Shown here: in pieces, positions 1-6,339 of the stretch
How positions within the stretch are numbered: position 1 is the first letter of the stretch
Layout: the number at the start of each line of letters is the position of its first letter
Program-made: the position numbers and the translations under genes
The notes under the pieces: model-generated
Told to the model about the DNA's origin: nothing
Database searches by the model: none
The model's input: only the letters and a program-made list of their open reading frames with translations
NCBI RefSeq assembly: GCF_001282685.1
Contig: NZ_LN875035.1
Location: 447,001 to 511,000, forward strand
DNA: 64,000 bases
Direction: 5' to 3'
DNA from: Niameybacter massiliensis
GTDB taxonomy: Bacteria > Bacillota > Clostridia > Lachnospirales > Cellulosilyticaceae

Positions 1-9
1 TAATTAATC

Positions 10-48
10 ACCTTAAATACACAAATTAATTTAAGGTATATTTTTTTA
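10..48 (+). terminator. Possible terminator
   Basis: A 9-bp perfect inverted repeat (ACCTTAAAT at 10-18, ATTTAAGGT at 29-37) is followed by a T-rich stretch with seven T. It would stop rightward transcription entering from outside the window. The stem is AT-rich, so this is tentative. Confidence 0.35.
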
Positions 49-100
49 GATTTAAGGATTTATTTAGATAGTCATTTATACTTACACTATTAGTTATATT

Positions 101-143
101 AAAAAAAGCTACTAGGAGCATATACTTCCTAATAGCTTTTTTA
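101..143. terminator. Bidirectional terminator downstream of the early operon
   Basis: The arms 101-118 and 124-142 form a stem of about 17 bp with one mismatch, with an A-run on the left and a T-run on the right. It can act in both directions and could end the leftward transcript of the 313-762 gene. Confidence 0.6.
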
Positions 144-263
144 ATTTTATTTCCTTCAACTTAATGACGATACGAAGATAAATACAATGGACTTTGTAAT
201 GTTAGTGCCTTTTGTTTTAACTTCGATAATAGTATTCTAGCACTTGTAAGTAATACACTTCAA

Positions 264-311
264 CATACATATTGCATACTTTTCATATATGTTTTGTATG
301 ATTATTGTATG
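264..311. repeat. Imperfect dyad, candidate late-gene control site
   Basis: Sequences at 264-279 and 296-311 are imperfect inverted copies (11 of 16 positions) that begin and end with CATAC/GTATG blocks. They lie just past the stop of the late-regulator gene, where the switch from early to late leftward transcription is expected. A role as activator site or late promoter is inference. Confidence 0.3.
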
Positions 312-312
312 T

Positions 313-762
313 TTATAGTATATTTATTAGTTCTAATATAACTGGCTTTCTTCGTTTTGCCATACCATCTTTAGTTATATCAAACACTTCTCCTGCTTTT
401 TCAAGAGTGTATCTCTTGAAGTATATTAACTCAACTAACTTTCTTTCGTCCTCTTTAAGTAAGCTTAGTGCATTATCAACCTTTCTTATGTATCTCTCTT
501 TATTTCTAAGTAGTCTATTCATATCATTAATCCTATCAGGAAGATTCTCTTCACGATCTATTACTTCATTCTCTACATTTGAATTAAAGGCATTGGTTGC
601 ACTTGAAGGTTTAATCTTATTATTACCTGCCCCCTTTATGCCTACTACATCATTTAGTTCCTCTATATCTATTTTAATGTTTTCTATTTCAACTTTGACT
701 TTTGGATAGTTATAGAGTATACCCTCAACTCTTGCATAATTATTGTCTTTTGCACCTTTCAT
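313..762 (-). CDS. Late transcription regulator, sigma region 4/RinA-ArpU-like
   Basis: A 149-residue protein whose last ~55 residues resemble a sigma-70 region 4 helix-turn-helix: a leucine-rich helix, then DERKLVELIYFKRYTLEKAG, then a recognition helix. Proteins of this type close the early operon of many Firmicute phages and switch on late genes. AGGAGG lies seven bases before the ATG. A 13-codon micro-ORF (759-800) ends in an ATGA overlap with this start and may couple translation. The middle is low-complexity and polar. Phage regulator class is fairly certain; the exact family is not. Confidence 0.65.
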   Translation of the reverse strand: MKGAKDNNYARVEGILYNYPKVKVEIENIKIDIEELNDVVGIKGAGNNKIKPSSATNAFNSNVENEVIDREENLPDRINDMNRLLRNKERYIRKVDNALSLLKEDERKLVELIYFKRYTLEKAGEVFDITKDGMAKRRKPVILELINIL

Positions 763-897
763 TTAAAACCTCCTAAAATCGTTTCTAAGATGTTTTTCAT
801 ATGCACCCATATAATTTATCATTCAACAATTTAAAATTAAATTCTAGTATAAAATCTTAGCCATACGCCCTATGTCTAGATATATGAGTTACTGTAA

Positions 898-1071
898 TCA
901 CTTTTTAAATGCTCCCCCTATTAATCCAATTAATGCAAAACCTATGTAATAAAAACTTGTTGTTAGTTGTACTTCTGTAAAAGTCTGACATACTTCAAGT
1001 ACCATATGATCTACACCAAATAAGCTTAAAAGCCAAGCTACTATTAAACCGCCTATAAATCCTTCTAACAT
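898..1071 (-). CDS. Small membrane protein, two TM segments
   Basis: Starting from the ATG at 1071, preceded by AGAGGTGAG, this gives 57 residues; an upstream GTG at 1080 is less likely. Two hydrophobic segments (about residues 4-20 and 37-53) flank a short loop, with a lysine pair at the C-terminus. No family is recognised. It sits in a run of tiny membrane-protein genes at the distal end of the early operon. Confidence 0.5.
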   Translation of the reverse strand: MLEGFIGGLIVAWLLSLFGVDHMVLEVCQTFTEVQLTTSFYYIGFALIGLIGGAFKK

Positions 1072-1151
1072 AACTCTCACCTCTATTAATCATACTTGTT
1101 CACAATATATGCTGACTCACGCTATTTACATACAAAATAAGATATCAATTT

Positions 1152-1307
1152 CTATTGTTTTAGCATGACAACAACAGTTAATACAACAAGTGATGCATTG
1201 AACCATCTCCACTTCTTATCTCCATTAAATAAGTAATACATCCCAATAAATAATGTTCCCACTTGAATTAATGATCTTATAATTATTTCAATCATGGTTA
1301 CTAACAT
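1152..1307 (-). CDS. Small membrane protein
   Basis: The ATG at 1307 follows GAGGTGAGT and gives 51 residues; upstream in-frame starts lack a ribosome site. It contains two hydrophobic stretches joined by a charged loop NGDKKWRW. Function is unknown. It follows the tiny ORF at 1345-1404 and precedes the 898-1071 gene. Confidence 0.5.
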   Translation of the reverse strand: MLVTMIEIIIRSLIQVGTLFIGMYYLFNGDKKWRWFNASLVVLTVVVMLKQ

Positions 1308-1344
1308 ACTCACCTCTTCAAAACTAATTTTATTAAATAGCTTC

Positions 1345-1404
1345 TTACATTCCATAACATTGCTCTTGCATATTAGCAGCTACTATAGCTTTTGCTAGTG
1401 TCAA
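1345..1404 (-). CDS. Tiny ORF, 19 residues, TTG start
   Basis: A TTG codon preceded by GGAGAGAGAG opens a 19-codon frame rich in alanine at the N-terminus. It ends 40 bases before the next gene's start. It could be a real phage micro-protein or a leader; only the ribosome site and operon position support it. Confidence 0.25.
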   Translation of the reverse strand: MTLAKAIVAANMQEQCYGM

Positions 1405-1479
1405 AACTCTCTCTCCTTCTTTTCTTTAAAATTTAGTACTAGTAGTAATTTTATTAAACTCAAGTTCATATATTTTATT

Positions 1480-1639
1480 AAAGACGTGTACGGGTTCCTT
1501 TTGAGGGGGATTTAGCATTGTATCTCACAGCGCTTAGAAAGGATGTGGTATAATGCTAGAAACAATATTAGCCATTCTAGTTGTTACTCTTGTAATAAAG
1601 CTATTAGGTTAAAATATTGCCTGGGGGATACACGTCTTT
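1480..1639 (+). promoter_or_regulatory. 5'-3' long-distance pairing in toxin-like mRNA
   Basis: AAAGACGTGTA at 1480-1490 and TACACGTCTTT at 1629-1639 are perfect 11-base complements that bracket the 19-codon ORF at 1553-1612. Pairing of the two ends of one transcript is a known control in type I toxin mRNAs, which stay untranslated until processed. Its function here is inferred. Confidence 0.5.
1553..1612 (+). CDS. Type I toxin-like hydrophobic peptide
   Basis: A 19-residue peptide (MLETILAILVVTLVIKLLG) is preceded by AAAGGA 10 bases before the ATG. It is almost entirely hydrophobic with a single late lysine, long enough to span a membrane once, as in small type I toxins. Its transcript would end at a hairpin with a T-run at 1644-1665, and its ends can base-pair over 11 bases. 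It runs against the leftward early operon, so it is probably expressed in the lysogen. No antisense antitoxin RNA was located with confidence. Confidence 0.5.
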   Translation: MLETILAILVVTLVIKLLG

Positions 1640-1643
1640 CTCT

Positions 1644-1665
1644 ATGTTAAAAACATTTTTTATTG
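1644..1665 (+). terminator. Terminator of the toxin-like transcript
   Basis: ATGTT and AACAT pair across an AAA loop and are followed by six T. The stem is short, but its place 32 bases after the peptide stop fits. Confidence 0.5.
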
Positions 1666-1675
1666 AATACTTCTA

Positions 1676-1704
1676 TTGAATACTAAAAAGTTATACTTTA
1701 TAAT
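1676..1704 (+). promoter_or_regulatory. Sigma-A promoter of the small RNA
   Basis: TTGAAT, a 17-base spacer and TATAAT. Transcription would start near 1711, immediately before the first hairpin of the RNA. Confidence 0.7.
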
Positions 1705-1710
1705 AATTAT

Positions 1711-1831
1711 CAGATAGGTTTTACACTCCTAAATGTCTACCTATCTTAATTAAGTACCCCTGGCGATTATAAAATTAAGATCCACCTCCCGTGGCATGTT
1801 ATTATATCTATCTGCCAAGGGGTATTTTTTT
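1711..1831 (+). ncRNA. Candidate structured small RNA (~120 nt)
   Basis: Downstream of a near-consensus promoter lie a hairpin with 7-bp arms (GATAGGT 1713-1719, ACCTATC 1739-1745), a short hairpin presenting CTCCC in its loop (CCAC/GTGG, 1782-1793), and a long-range stem TACCCC-TGGC (1755-1764) with GCCAAGGGGTA (1814-1824) followed by seven T. No ORF with a ribosome site lies inside. The C-rich loop could pair with Shine-Dalgarno sequences, which suggests translational control in trans; it is also antisense to the leftward operon. Confidence 0.55.
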
Positions 1832-1849
1832 GCTCAAAAACTAATTTTA

Positions 1850-1878
1850 TTGTCATACATACTATATTCTTTTATAAT
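1850..1878 (+). promoter_or_regulatory. Sigma-A promoter for the 1908 gene
   Basis: TTGTCA, 17-base spacer, TATAAT. It lies just after the small-RNA terminator and about 30 bases before the coding start. The 18 bases before and into the -35 box (1834-1851) recur at 52265-52282 in the right prophage. Confidence 0.7.
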
Positions 1879-1907
1879 AGAACCTAAATATATAAAAAAT
1901 AAAAAGG

Positions 1908-2183
1908 GTGGTTGCTCTGCTAAAAATGAATCTATTTAAACATTTTTTAACATGCTTATTTACTAAACCAAAAGATAAAAGACTTAGCAAAATTTTCTTC
2001 TATTACTTTTATATCCTAAACCTTATATGGGGAGTAATTGGATACATTTATAATTTATTTGTAGGAGTTGGATTTTTAGTAGCTACTAGTAACCTATTGC
2101 TATATGCCATCCTCCTACATCTTTTTAGACTTGATGTAATAATCAAGTTCTTTAAAGATATAAAGAAAAGTAATAAACCATGA
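1908..2183 (+). CDS. Small membrane protein, lone rightward gene
   Basis: Up to 91 residues from a GTG at 1908; the ATG at 1926 (85 residues) is an alternative because the AGGGTGG ribosome site overlaps the GTG. A basic N-terminal segment (KPKDKRLSK) is followed by two hydrophobic segments (about residues 30-50 and 53-75) and a basic tail. It has its own promoter and opposes the early operon, the pattern of lysogenic-conversion or superinfection-exclusion genes. No family is recognised. Confidence 0.5.
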   Translation: MVALLKMNLFKHFLTCLFTKPKDKRLSKIFFYYFYILNLIWGVIGYIYNLFVGVGFLVATSNLLLYAILLHLFRLDVIIKFFKDIKKSNKP

Positions 2184-2235
2184 AAAAACTATTTTATCTG
2201 CTTAAAATTCTTTTATGCTCAAAACTTATATGCAA

Positions 2236-2264
2236 TTGTTGCCTTACACAAGATTTGTTATAAT
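2236..2264 (+). promoter_or_regulatory. Promoter of the 2294 gene
   Basis: TTGTTG, 17-base spacer, TATAAT with an extended -10 TG. It lies 30 bases before the coding start. Confidence 0.65.
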
Positions 2265-2293
2265 AATTTATACAAATATCGGAAGGGGATTTT

Positions 2294-3181
2294 ATGAGTC
2301 TTACATTAACGGGTTATTCTAAAAGTCATAGATTATGTGAAAGTTATTTTTTTGTTAATGGACATAAATTAGAACATTTTAGAATAGTAAACAAAGGTTA
2401 TATCAGTTATTCAGATTTGAATGATTGTGTATTTAACTATAGATTGCGACAATATTCTTTTGAGGAACTAATAGCCAATGATGCTTTTGAACTAGAAATA
2501 GCTGATTGTTATACTAGTATTATGTCCAGTGAAATGTTTTGTATGGAATTAAAAGATAGATTTATTTTTAGGTTATTAGAAACCTTAGAAAATAGTATTA
2601 ACAAAGCAAGGCTTGAAACAATTAATGCTTCAAGTAAATTTAGCATGGATTTTCTAAATAGTGATATATCGTGTCATATGTATGGGTGGTACTATCGTCA
2701 ACGCTGTTATCAAGCCATTAATGCTATAAATACATATAACTCTATATTTGACATCCTAATGCAATTAATTTGGATATATGAGTATTCGTCCCCTCATTCA
2801 AGTTCCTTTACATCTATTTTAAAAGAATATAATCGAAATAAATTTATTGCGAAGTATGAACATAAAACTGACGTTTATAACTTATTCTTCACTAAAAGAT
2901 ATAAGAGAAGTAAAAAATTCCATGATACGAACTCTGAATATGCAACTATAAGAAACTGGTGTAATACTATTAAACATAGTGGCAATTTAGAATTTGAGGG
3001 AAATAGATTTATGGATAAACCAACATCTAAAGTTATTCTAAATAATGGTGATATACATTCTAGTACAGATGCAGAGTATACTTATTTAGATTTAGATCTA
3101 GAAGTTATCCCAGAACTTCTAAGCTATCATAAAGCAATTTATGATTTATCTGAAAAAGTTATAGCATATATTTCTAAATAG
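2294..3181 (+). CDS. Lone rightward gene, possible HEPN-like protein
   Basis: A 295-residue soluble protein with GGAAGGGG seven bases before the ATG and its own promoter. The N-terminal part is beta-rich; the central part (about residues 85-225) is helical. Near residue 220 it has RNWCNTIKHSGN, which recalls the R-N-x(6)-H signature of some HEPN families found in abortive-infection and toxin RNases. The Arg-His spacing is longer than the classic Rx4-6H, so the assignment is weak. It is convergent with the broken YopX gene. A defence or exclusion role is plausible but unproven. Confidence 0.45.
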   Translation: MSLTLTGYSKSHRLCESYFFVNGHKLEHFRIVNKGYISYSDLNDCVFNYRLRQYSFEELIANDAFELEIADCYTSIMSSEMFCMELKDRFIFRLLETLENSINKARLETINASSKFSMDFLNSDISCHMYGWYYRQRCYQAINAINTYNSIFDILMQLIWIYEYSSPHSSSFTSILKEYNRNKFIAKYEHKTDVYNLFFTKRYKRSKKFHDTNSEYATIRNWCNTIKHSGNLEFEGNRFMDKPTSKVILNNGDIHSSTDAEYTYLDLDLEVIPELLSYHKAIYDLSEKVIAYISK

Positions 3182-3190
3182 CTTCATTCA

Positions 3191-3233
3191 CATAGTGAGT
3201 ACTTTATATCTCCAGTATTGAATGCTCACTATG
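3191..3233. repeat. Stem-loop between convergent genes
   Basis: CATAGTGAG (3191-3199) and CTCACTATG (3225-3233) are perfect 9-bp inverted repeats between two convergent genes. There is no clear T-run, so it may be a weak terminator or an mRNA end-stabiliser. Confidence 0.4.
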
Positions 3234-3285
3234 ATTCCCTCATTTCCAAAGAACTCACTAGTACCTTCCTTATAAATCTTAAATT

Positions 3286-3684
3286 TTAGACTTTCAGCAA
3301 CTCTTTGTGTTCATGAATATTTCCAACCACCTTACCCTTAACACTCCAATAATCTAAATCAGTTCTAAAATATGTGCTTTCTATCCATTTAATAGTGAAT
3401 GTTGCATTTTCAAATAAAACATAACATATTGATTCTTCTCCATGCCTACTTGTAAACAATAGTATGTCACCTTCATAGATTTCTTTACCATTCTTATCTT
3501 TTAAGCCTGTATACTGCATAAGTTCAACATCATCACTAATAATCAACGTAAGTAACTCAAATGTTTCATTCTCAGCATCACTAAACGCAGTCTTTTTAAC
3601 CTATTCGCCAAATTTCACTATCCCTTCATGTGGCAATATTTTTTTCTGATTCTTTTCCCACGCTCTAAACTTAATCTCTCTCAT
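3286..3684 (-). pseudogene. YopX-family phage gene broken by an in-frame TAG
   Basis: Translation from the ATG at 3684, which follows AGGAGG by six bases, begins MREIKFRAWEKNQKKI, the usual YopX N-terminus. It meets TAG at codon 28 (3601-3603), then stays open in the same frame to 3286, giving the typical QYTGLKDKNGKEIYEGDI core and end. Whole length would be about 132 codons, normal for YopX. The single nonsense codon makes this a recent pseudogene unless TAG is read through. A restart at an internal ATT/ATG could give an 86-residue fragment. YopX function is unknown. Confidence 0.8.
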
Positions 3685-3740
3685 CTTCATCCTCCTACCT
3701 TTTTGTTGGCCTTAACAATATGGTAAGGACACGAACGTCC

Positions 3741-3923
3741 CTACCAATCCCTTGTAGATCTCATTTCAAACTCTTCATACATTTCACATTCACACTTTTC
3801 ACAATAGCAATCATAGTAATATTCTTCTTCTACTGTTAGCCTTTTACCGCATCTGTCACACCTGCAAACCTCTCTGCCTATAACCTTGTCAATCAATTTC
3901 AATATCTTGTATTTCATCTTCAT
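3741..3923 (-). CDS. Small zinc-ribbon protein
   Basis: From the ATG at 3923 (GGGTGGGA upstream) the product has about 60 residues: a basic N-terminal helix, then CRCDRCGK and, 17 residues on, CYCEKCEC. Two CxxC pairs suggest one structural zinc site. It overlaps the 3' end of the preceding gene by about 35 bases, typical of phage early operons. Function unknown; nucleic-acid binding is possible. Confidence 0.55.
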   Translation of the reverse strand: MKMKYKILKLIDKVIGREVCRCDRCGKRLTVEEEYYYDCYCEKCECEMYEEFEMRSTRDW

Positions 3924-4134
3924 ACAAATCATCCCACCCTTGCATTTGTGCATATGCTCTAATAAGTGATTCAAGGTAGAATGTAACCTCTTTTCCACTC
4001 ATATTGCACATGGACATACTTACATGTATCTCCTCTTCATCTTGTTCTGTAGAAACTACCATACCTTTATCAAGTACCTTTTCTGTGCCATCTTTGTACT
4101 TAATAATTACTTGCTCTATATCACTTGATCCCAT
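3889..4134 (-). CDS. Hypothetical phage protein
   Basis: An 81-residue acidic protein with AAAGGATG upstream of the ATG. The N-terminal half looks like a beta-hairpin (QVIIKYKDGTEKVLDKG) and the C-terminus is a run of D/E residues. No family is recognised. It is the gene before the zinc-ribbon protein, overlapping it. Confidence 0.5.
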   Translation of the reverse strand: MGSSDIEQVIIKYKDGTEKVLDKGMVVSTEQDEEEIHVSMSMCNMSGKEVTFYLESLIRAYAQMQGWDDLYEDEIQDIEID

Positions 4135-4174
4135 TTAGTTCTCATCCTTTCAAAAATTATTTTTATCATACTAT

Positions 4175-4203
4175 TTGAATTATTTATTATATTACCATAT
4201 ACT
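4175..4203 (+). promoter_or_regulatory. Promoter of the 4254 gene
   Basis: TTGAAT, 17-base spacer, TATACT. The transcribed leader that follows closely matches the leader of the 55148 gene in the other prophage, including TTTATNTATCANCT and TAAAAGAAAGG. Confidence 0.65.
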
Positions 4204-4253
4204 TTATCTATCAGCTTTTTAGAGTTGAATTTTAAAAGAAAGGTGGGATAACT

Positions 4254-4562
4254 ATGTCTTCTGATTTAGAAACTTTAGCAAATCAAAATCCTAATGATCC
4301 TAAATTATTTAATTTGCTAAGTGAAAATGAAAAAGAAATATTACTTAAATGGATTGATGATAATTTCTCTCCTATCCAGTCATTTTTAACTTCAAAAACT
4401 TCATACGGTTTAAAGCAAACTTTTGATAGAACTCATTTTTATGTTTGTAATGGAGTATTTAAAGGCGCAATGCTTGAAGCTGGATATAAAGTAAAAAATA
4501 CCGATGATATCAATTGGATATTTAACATTTCTAAAAAATCTCCATACTTTTCGCTTAAATAA
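4254..4562 (+). CDS. Lone rightward gene, hypothetical protein
   Basis: A 102-residue soluble protein with AAAGGTGGG upstream of the ATG. It contains a helical N-terminal half and a C-terminal part with HFYVCNGVFKGAMLEAGYKV, which resembles a small DNA-binding or substrate-fold region, but no family can be named. It is transcribed from its own promoter against the early operon, so it is likely expressed in the lysogen. Confidence 0.5.
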   Translation: MSSDLETLANQNPNDPKLFNLLSENEKEILLKWIDDNFSPIQSFLTSKTSYGLKQTFDRTHFYVCNGVFKGAMLEAGYKVKNTDDINWIFNISKKSPYFSLK

Positions 4563-4581
4563 TTAAATCCCATTTAATTTA

Positions 4582-4651
4582 GGCATCATGCTTTATACCC
4601 TTTTATCAAGTTAAATGAAACGTATTTTGTAATCATTTAGAACATGATGCC
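4582..4651. repeat. Long-loop inverted repeat after the 4254 gene
   Basis: GGCATCATG (4582-4590) and CATGATGCC (4643-4651) are perfect 9-bp arms around a 52-base loop, starting 20 bases after the stop of the 4254 gene and before the convergent gene at 4702. It may fold as a long terminator or be part of a small RNA. Confidence 0.4.
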
Positions 4652-4701
4652 ATTTCTTTATTAAGCTGTAGACTAGTAATAAGTTAAATAAAAATTTACT
4701 T

Positions 4702-4869
4702 CTAACTATTGTAATATACAACTCTTTTTCTAGAATCTTCTTTTACCTTTTTGCGATATCTTCTTGCACTACCCTTAACACCTTTTAATTGCCACTCTGT
4801 CAACTCTTTGCCATTGAGTGCCTTATCTACTAGCACTAAAAAGTTTTCTGTTACTGGATACTTTTTCAT
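4702..4869 (-). CDS. Small basic phage protein
   Basis: A 55-residue frame starts at the ATG at 4869, preceded by GAGGTAACAG, and follows the 4881-5252 gene after 11 bases. The N-terminal half is amphipathic; the C-terminal half is strongly basic (SARRYRKKVKEDSRKRVV), suggesting nucleic-acid binding. Family unknown. It is shorter than a 60-residue ORF cut-off would show. Confidence 0.55.
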   Translation of the reverse strand: MKKYPVTENFLVLVDKALNGKELTEWQLKGVKGSARRYRKKVKEDSRKRVVYYNS

Positions 4870-4880
4870 AATCTGTTACC

Positions 4881-5252
4881 TCACCTCAAGTTATTCATTT
4901 TTTCCTCTCTCCACTCCGTATACTCTGTTTTCTCTTTCAAATTAAGATTGGCCTTCTCTTCCATTCTCTTTGTGGTTTCTTCCAGTTCTTGAAGTGTTAT
5001 AACTCTACTGTTTATACATTCTAAATGTTCTTCCATTCTGTCCTGGTACCTCTGCAATCTTTTGGATCCAAAACCAAACTCATCATGCAAAGTAATCATT
5101 GAAGCTGCTACTATGGTACGTATTGCTATATTTCCAAAAGCTTCTCTATCACGTTGTACCTTTTCTTGTGCTATTTTATCAGCAACTTCTACTGTCATTT
5201 TAGCCATGCTTCTGGCATTACCTTTTTGTTGATATGGTTTAAACCTTTTCAT
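4881..5252 (-). CDS. Hypothetical early phage protein
   Basis: A 123-residue, mostly helical and charged protein. It carries ITLHDEFGFGSKRLQRYQDR in the middle, then a long predicted coiled coil (QELEETTKRMEEKANLNLKEK). Its N-terminus is basic. It is translated just upstream of the small basic protein at 4702-4869. I know similar proteins only as conserved unknowns in clostridial phages. Confidence 0.55.
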   Translation of the reverse strand: MKRFKPYQQKGNARSMAKMTVEVADKIAQEKVQRDREAFGNIAIRTIVAASMITLHDEFGFGSKRLQRYQDRMEEHLECINSRVITLQELEETTKRMEEKANLNLKEKTEYTEWREEKMNNLR

Positions 5253-5434
5253 GTGTATTCCCCTTTCTGTATTCCTTTCTTAATAACTCATTCATTCTTC
5301 AGTTACTTTCTAAAAACAATCTCTTATAGCACTGAAATTCCAGCGTTATTTGGTTAGATCTCTCCTTTAACATCAAAAATTACATTTTTTCTTATATTTT
5401 TTTTGAACAATATATTATAGGGTACTCACCCTAC

Positions 5435-5460
5435 TAGGCCTATTTAGGTCTATTTTTTTT
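5435..5460 (+). terminator. Rightward terminator
   Basis: TAGGCCT and AGGTCTA pair (one G-T) across a four-base loop, followed by eight T. No rightward gene precedes it, so it may end a short antisense transcript that starts in the 5253-5430 gap, where a TATTAT box is seen but no convincing -35. Confidence 0.55.
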
Positions 5461-5474
5461 GCCTTTTTCTAAAA

Positions 5475-5490
5475 AGGAAAATATTTTCCT
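5475..5490. repeat. 16-bp perfect palindrome
   Basis: AGGAAAATATTTTCCT reads the same on both strands, 110 bases upstream of the toxin-like gene at 5602. It may be an operator; nothing else supports this. Confidence 0.3.
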
Positions 5491-5601
5491 ACTCTTTTTC
5501 TATCTTCTTTGTGCCACCGCACAGAGGAGATTTTTTTTTGGAATCGCACGTGTAAATGCACCTTTTCCTCAAGTAATGACATTCACAAAGGAGGTCGTAC
5601 A

Positions 5602-5865
5602 ATGAATAAACAACGACAAGAAAAAATCAAATATCCAAACAAAGAAATAAAGCAAATAGCGGAAAAACTAGGATTTGTGTTAACCAAATATCGTACGTTC
5701 AACAATCAACTAATCTTTACCGATGGTAAGAACTTCATCTCACACGATGTTGACCAACATAATGGTGGGTTTTGGAAAATGGCTAAATCTATTAAAAAGC
5801 TAAATTTAAAGAATAGTAGATGTGGAACATTCTCTTGTGATTTGAAAACACGTATAGGTGGTTAG
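5602..5865 (+). CDS. Stand-alone toxin domain (Ntox21-like)
   Basis: The ATG at 5602 follows AAAGGAGG by seven bases and gives 87 residues. The C-terminal ~55 residues (FTDGKNFISHDVDQHNGG, then FWKMAKSIKKLNL, then a conserved Arg and GTFSCDL) closely recall the C-terminal toxin domain of polymorphic toxins called Ntox21, a predicted RNase. Here it stands alone with no delivery region and no obvious immunity gene beside it. It opposes the early operon and is convergent with the 5909 gene. It may be a prophage-encoded growth inhibitor or a repurposed domain. Confidence 0.55.
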   Translation: MNKQRQEKIKYPNKEIKQIAEKLGFVLTKYRTFNNQLIFTDGKNFISHDVDQHNGGFWKMAKSIKKLNLKNSRCGTFSCDLKTRIGG

Positions 5866-5871
5866 ATTATT

Positions 5872-5896
5872 TATAGGGGAGCAAATCCCCTTTATA
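5872..5896. terminator. Hairpin between convergent genes
   Basis: TATAGGGGA and TCCCCTTTATA pair around GCAAA with one bulged base, seven bases after the 5865 stop. The T-run is weak; it probably separates two convergent transcripts. Confidence 0.5.
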
Positions 5897-5908
5897 GCAA
5901 CTAATCTA

Positions 5909-6286
5909 CTACTCTAAAACGTACTTGAATCTTAGCCCTTTACTTTTTATGTATCCATCACGGTTTCTTATTGCATTTCTTATTGTTTTACTGCTTATAA
6001 AGTTATCTTCTGCTGCAGTTTCTGCATCATCGTACTTATCAATAACCTCTCCTGTTTCGTAATCAATTTGAGCAACCCTATAATTACATAATGGTCTATT
6101 AGGACCATCTGCATATGCAAATCTAAGATGTTTATTATTTAGCTTACCGCTATTCTTTACAATGGCGTTTGTAACATCTACTCTAAATAATCCAAACTTC
6201 TCAAGAGCCTCTTTCATACTTCCATATGTTTCAACAACTTCTCCAGTTTCAAAATCTAGTTGATTAAGCCTTCTTACCATTGGCAT
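5909..6286 (-). CDS. Two-repeat NUMOD-like DNA-binding protein
   Basis: A 125-residue protein made of two copies of a ~60-residue unit: a beta-hairpin (QLDFETGEVVETY; QIDYETGEVIDKY), then an alpha-helical DNA-binding-like part (SMKEALEKFGL; DAETAAEDNFI) and an RFAYADG/RFKY end. These units resemble NUMOD1/intron-encoded endonuclease repeats that bind DNA beside HNH or GIY-YIG nucleases, but no nuclease is present. A paralogue of the same length lies at 56362-56736 in the right prophage. Possibly a regulator. Confidence 0.55.
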   Translation of the reverse strand: MPMVRRLNQLDFETGEVVETYGSMKEALEKFGLFRVDVTNAIVKNSGKLNNKHLRFAYADGPNRPLCNYRVAQIDYETGEVIDKYDDAETAAEDNFISSKTIRNAIRNRDGYIKSKGLRFKYVLE

Positions 6287-6339
6287 TTATAAAACCTCCT
6301 TAGTAGCTTTAAAGAAGGTTTTTCAACCTCCTCTTTTGC

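Noticed and set aside
3286-3603. Alternative genetic code (TAG as an amino acid) to explain the amber codons
   Set aside because: TAG ends many intact genes in the window, such as the Dam and capsid genes, and no suppressor tRNA was seen.
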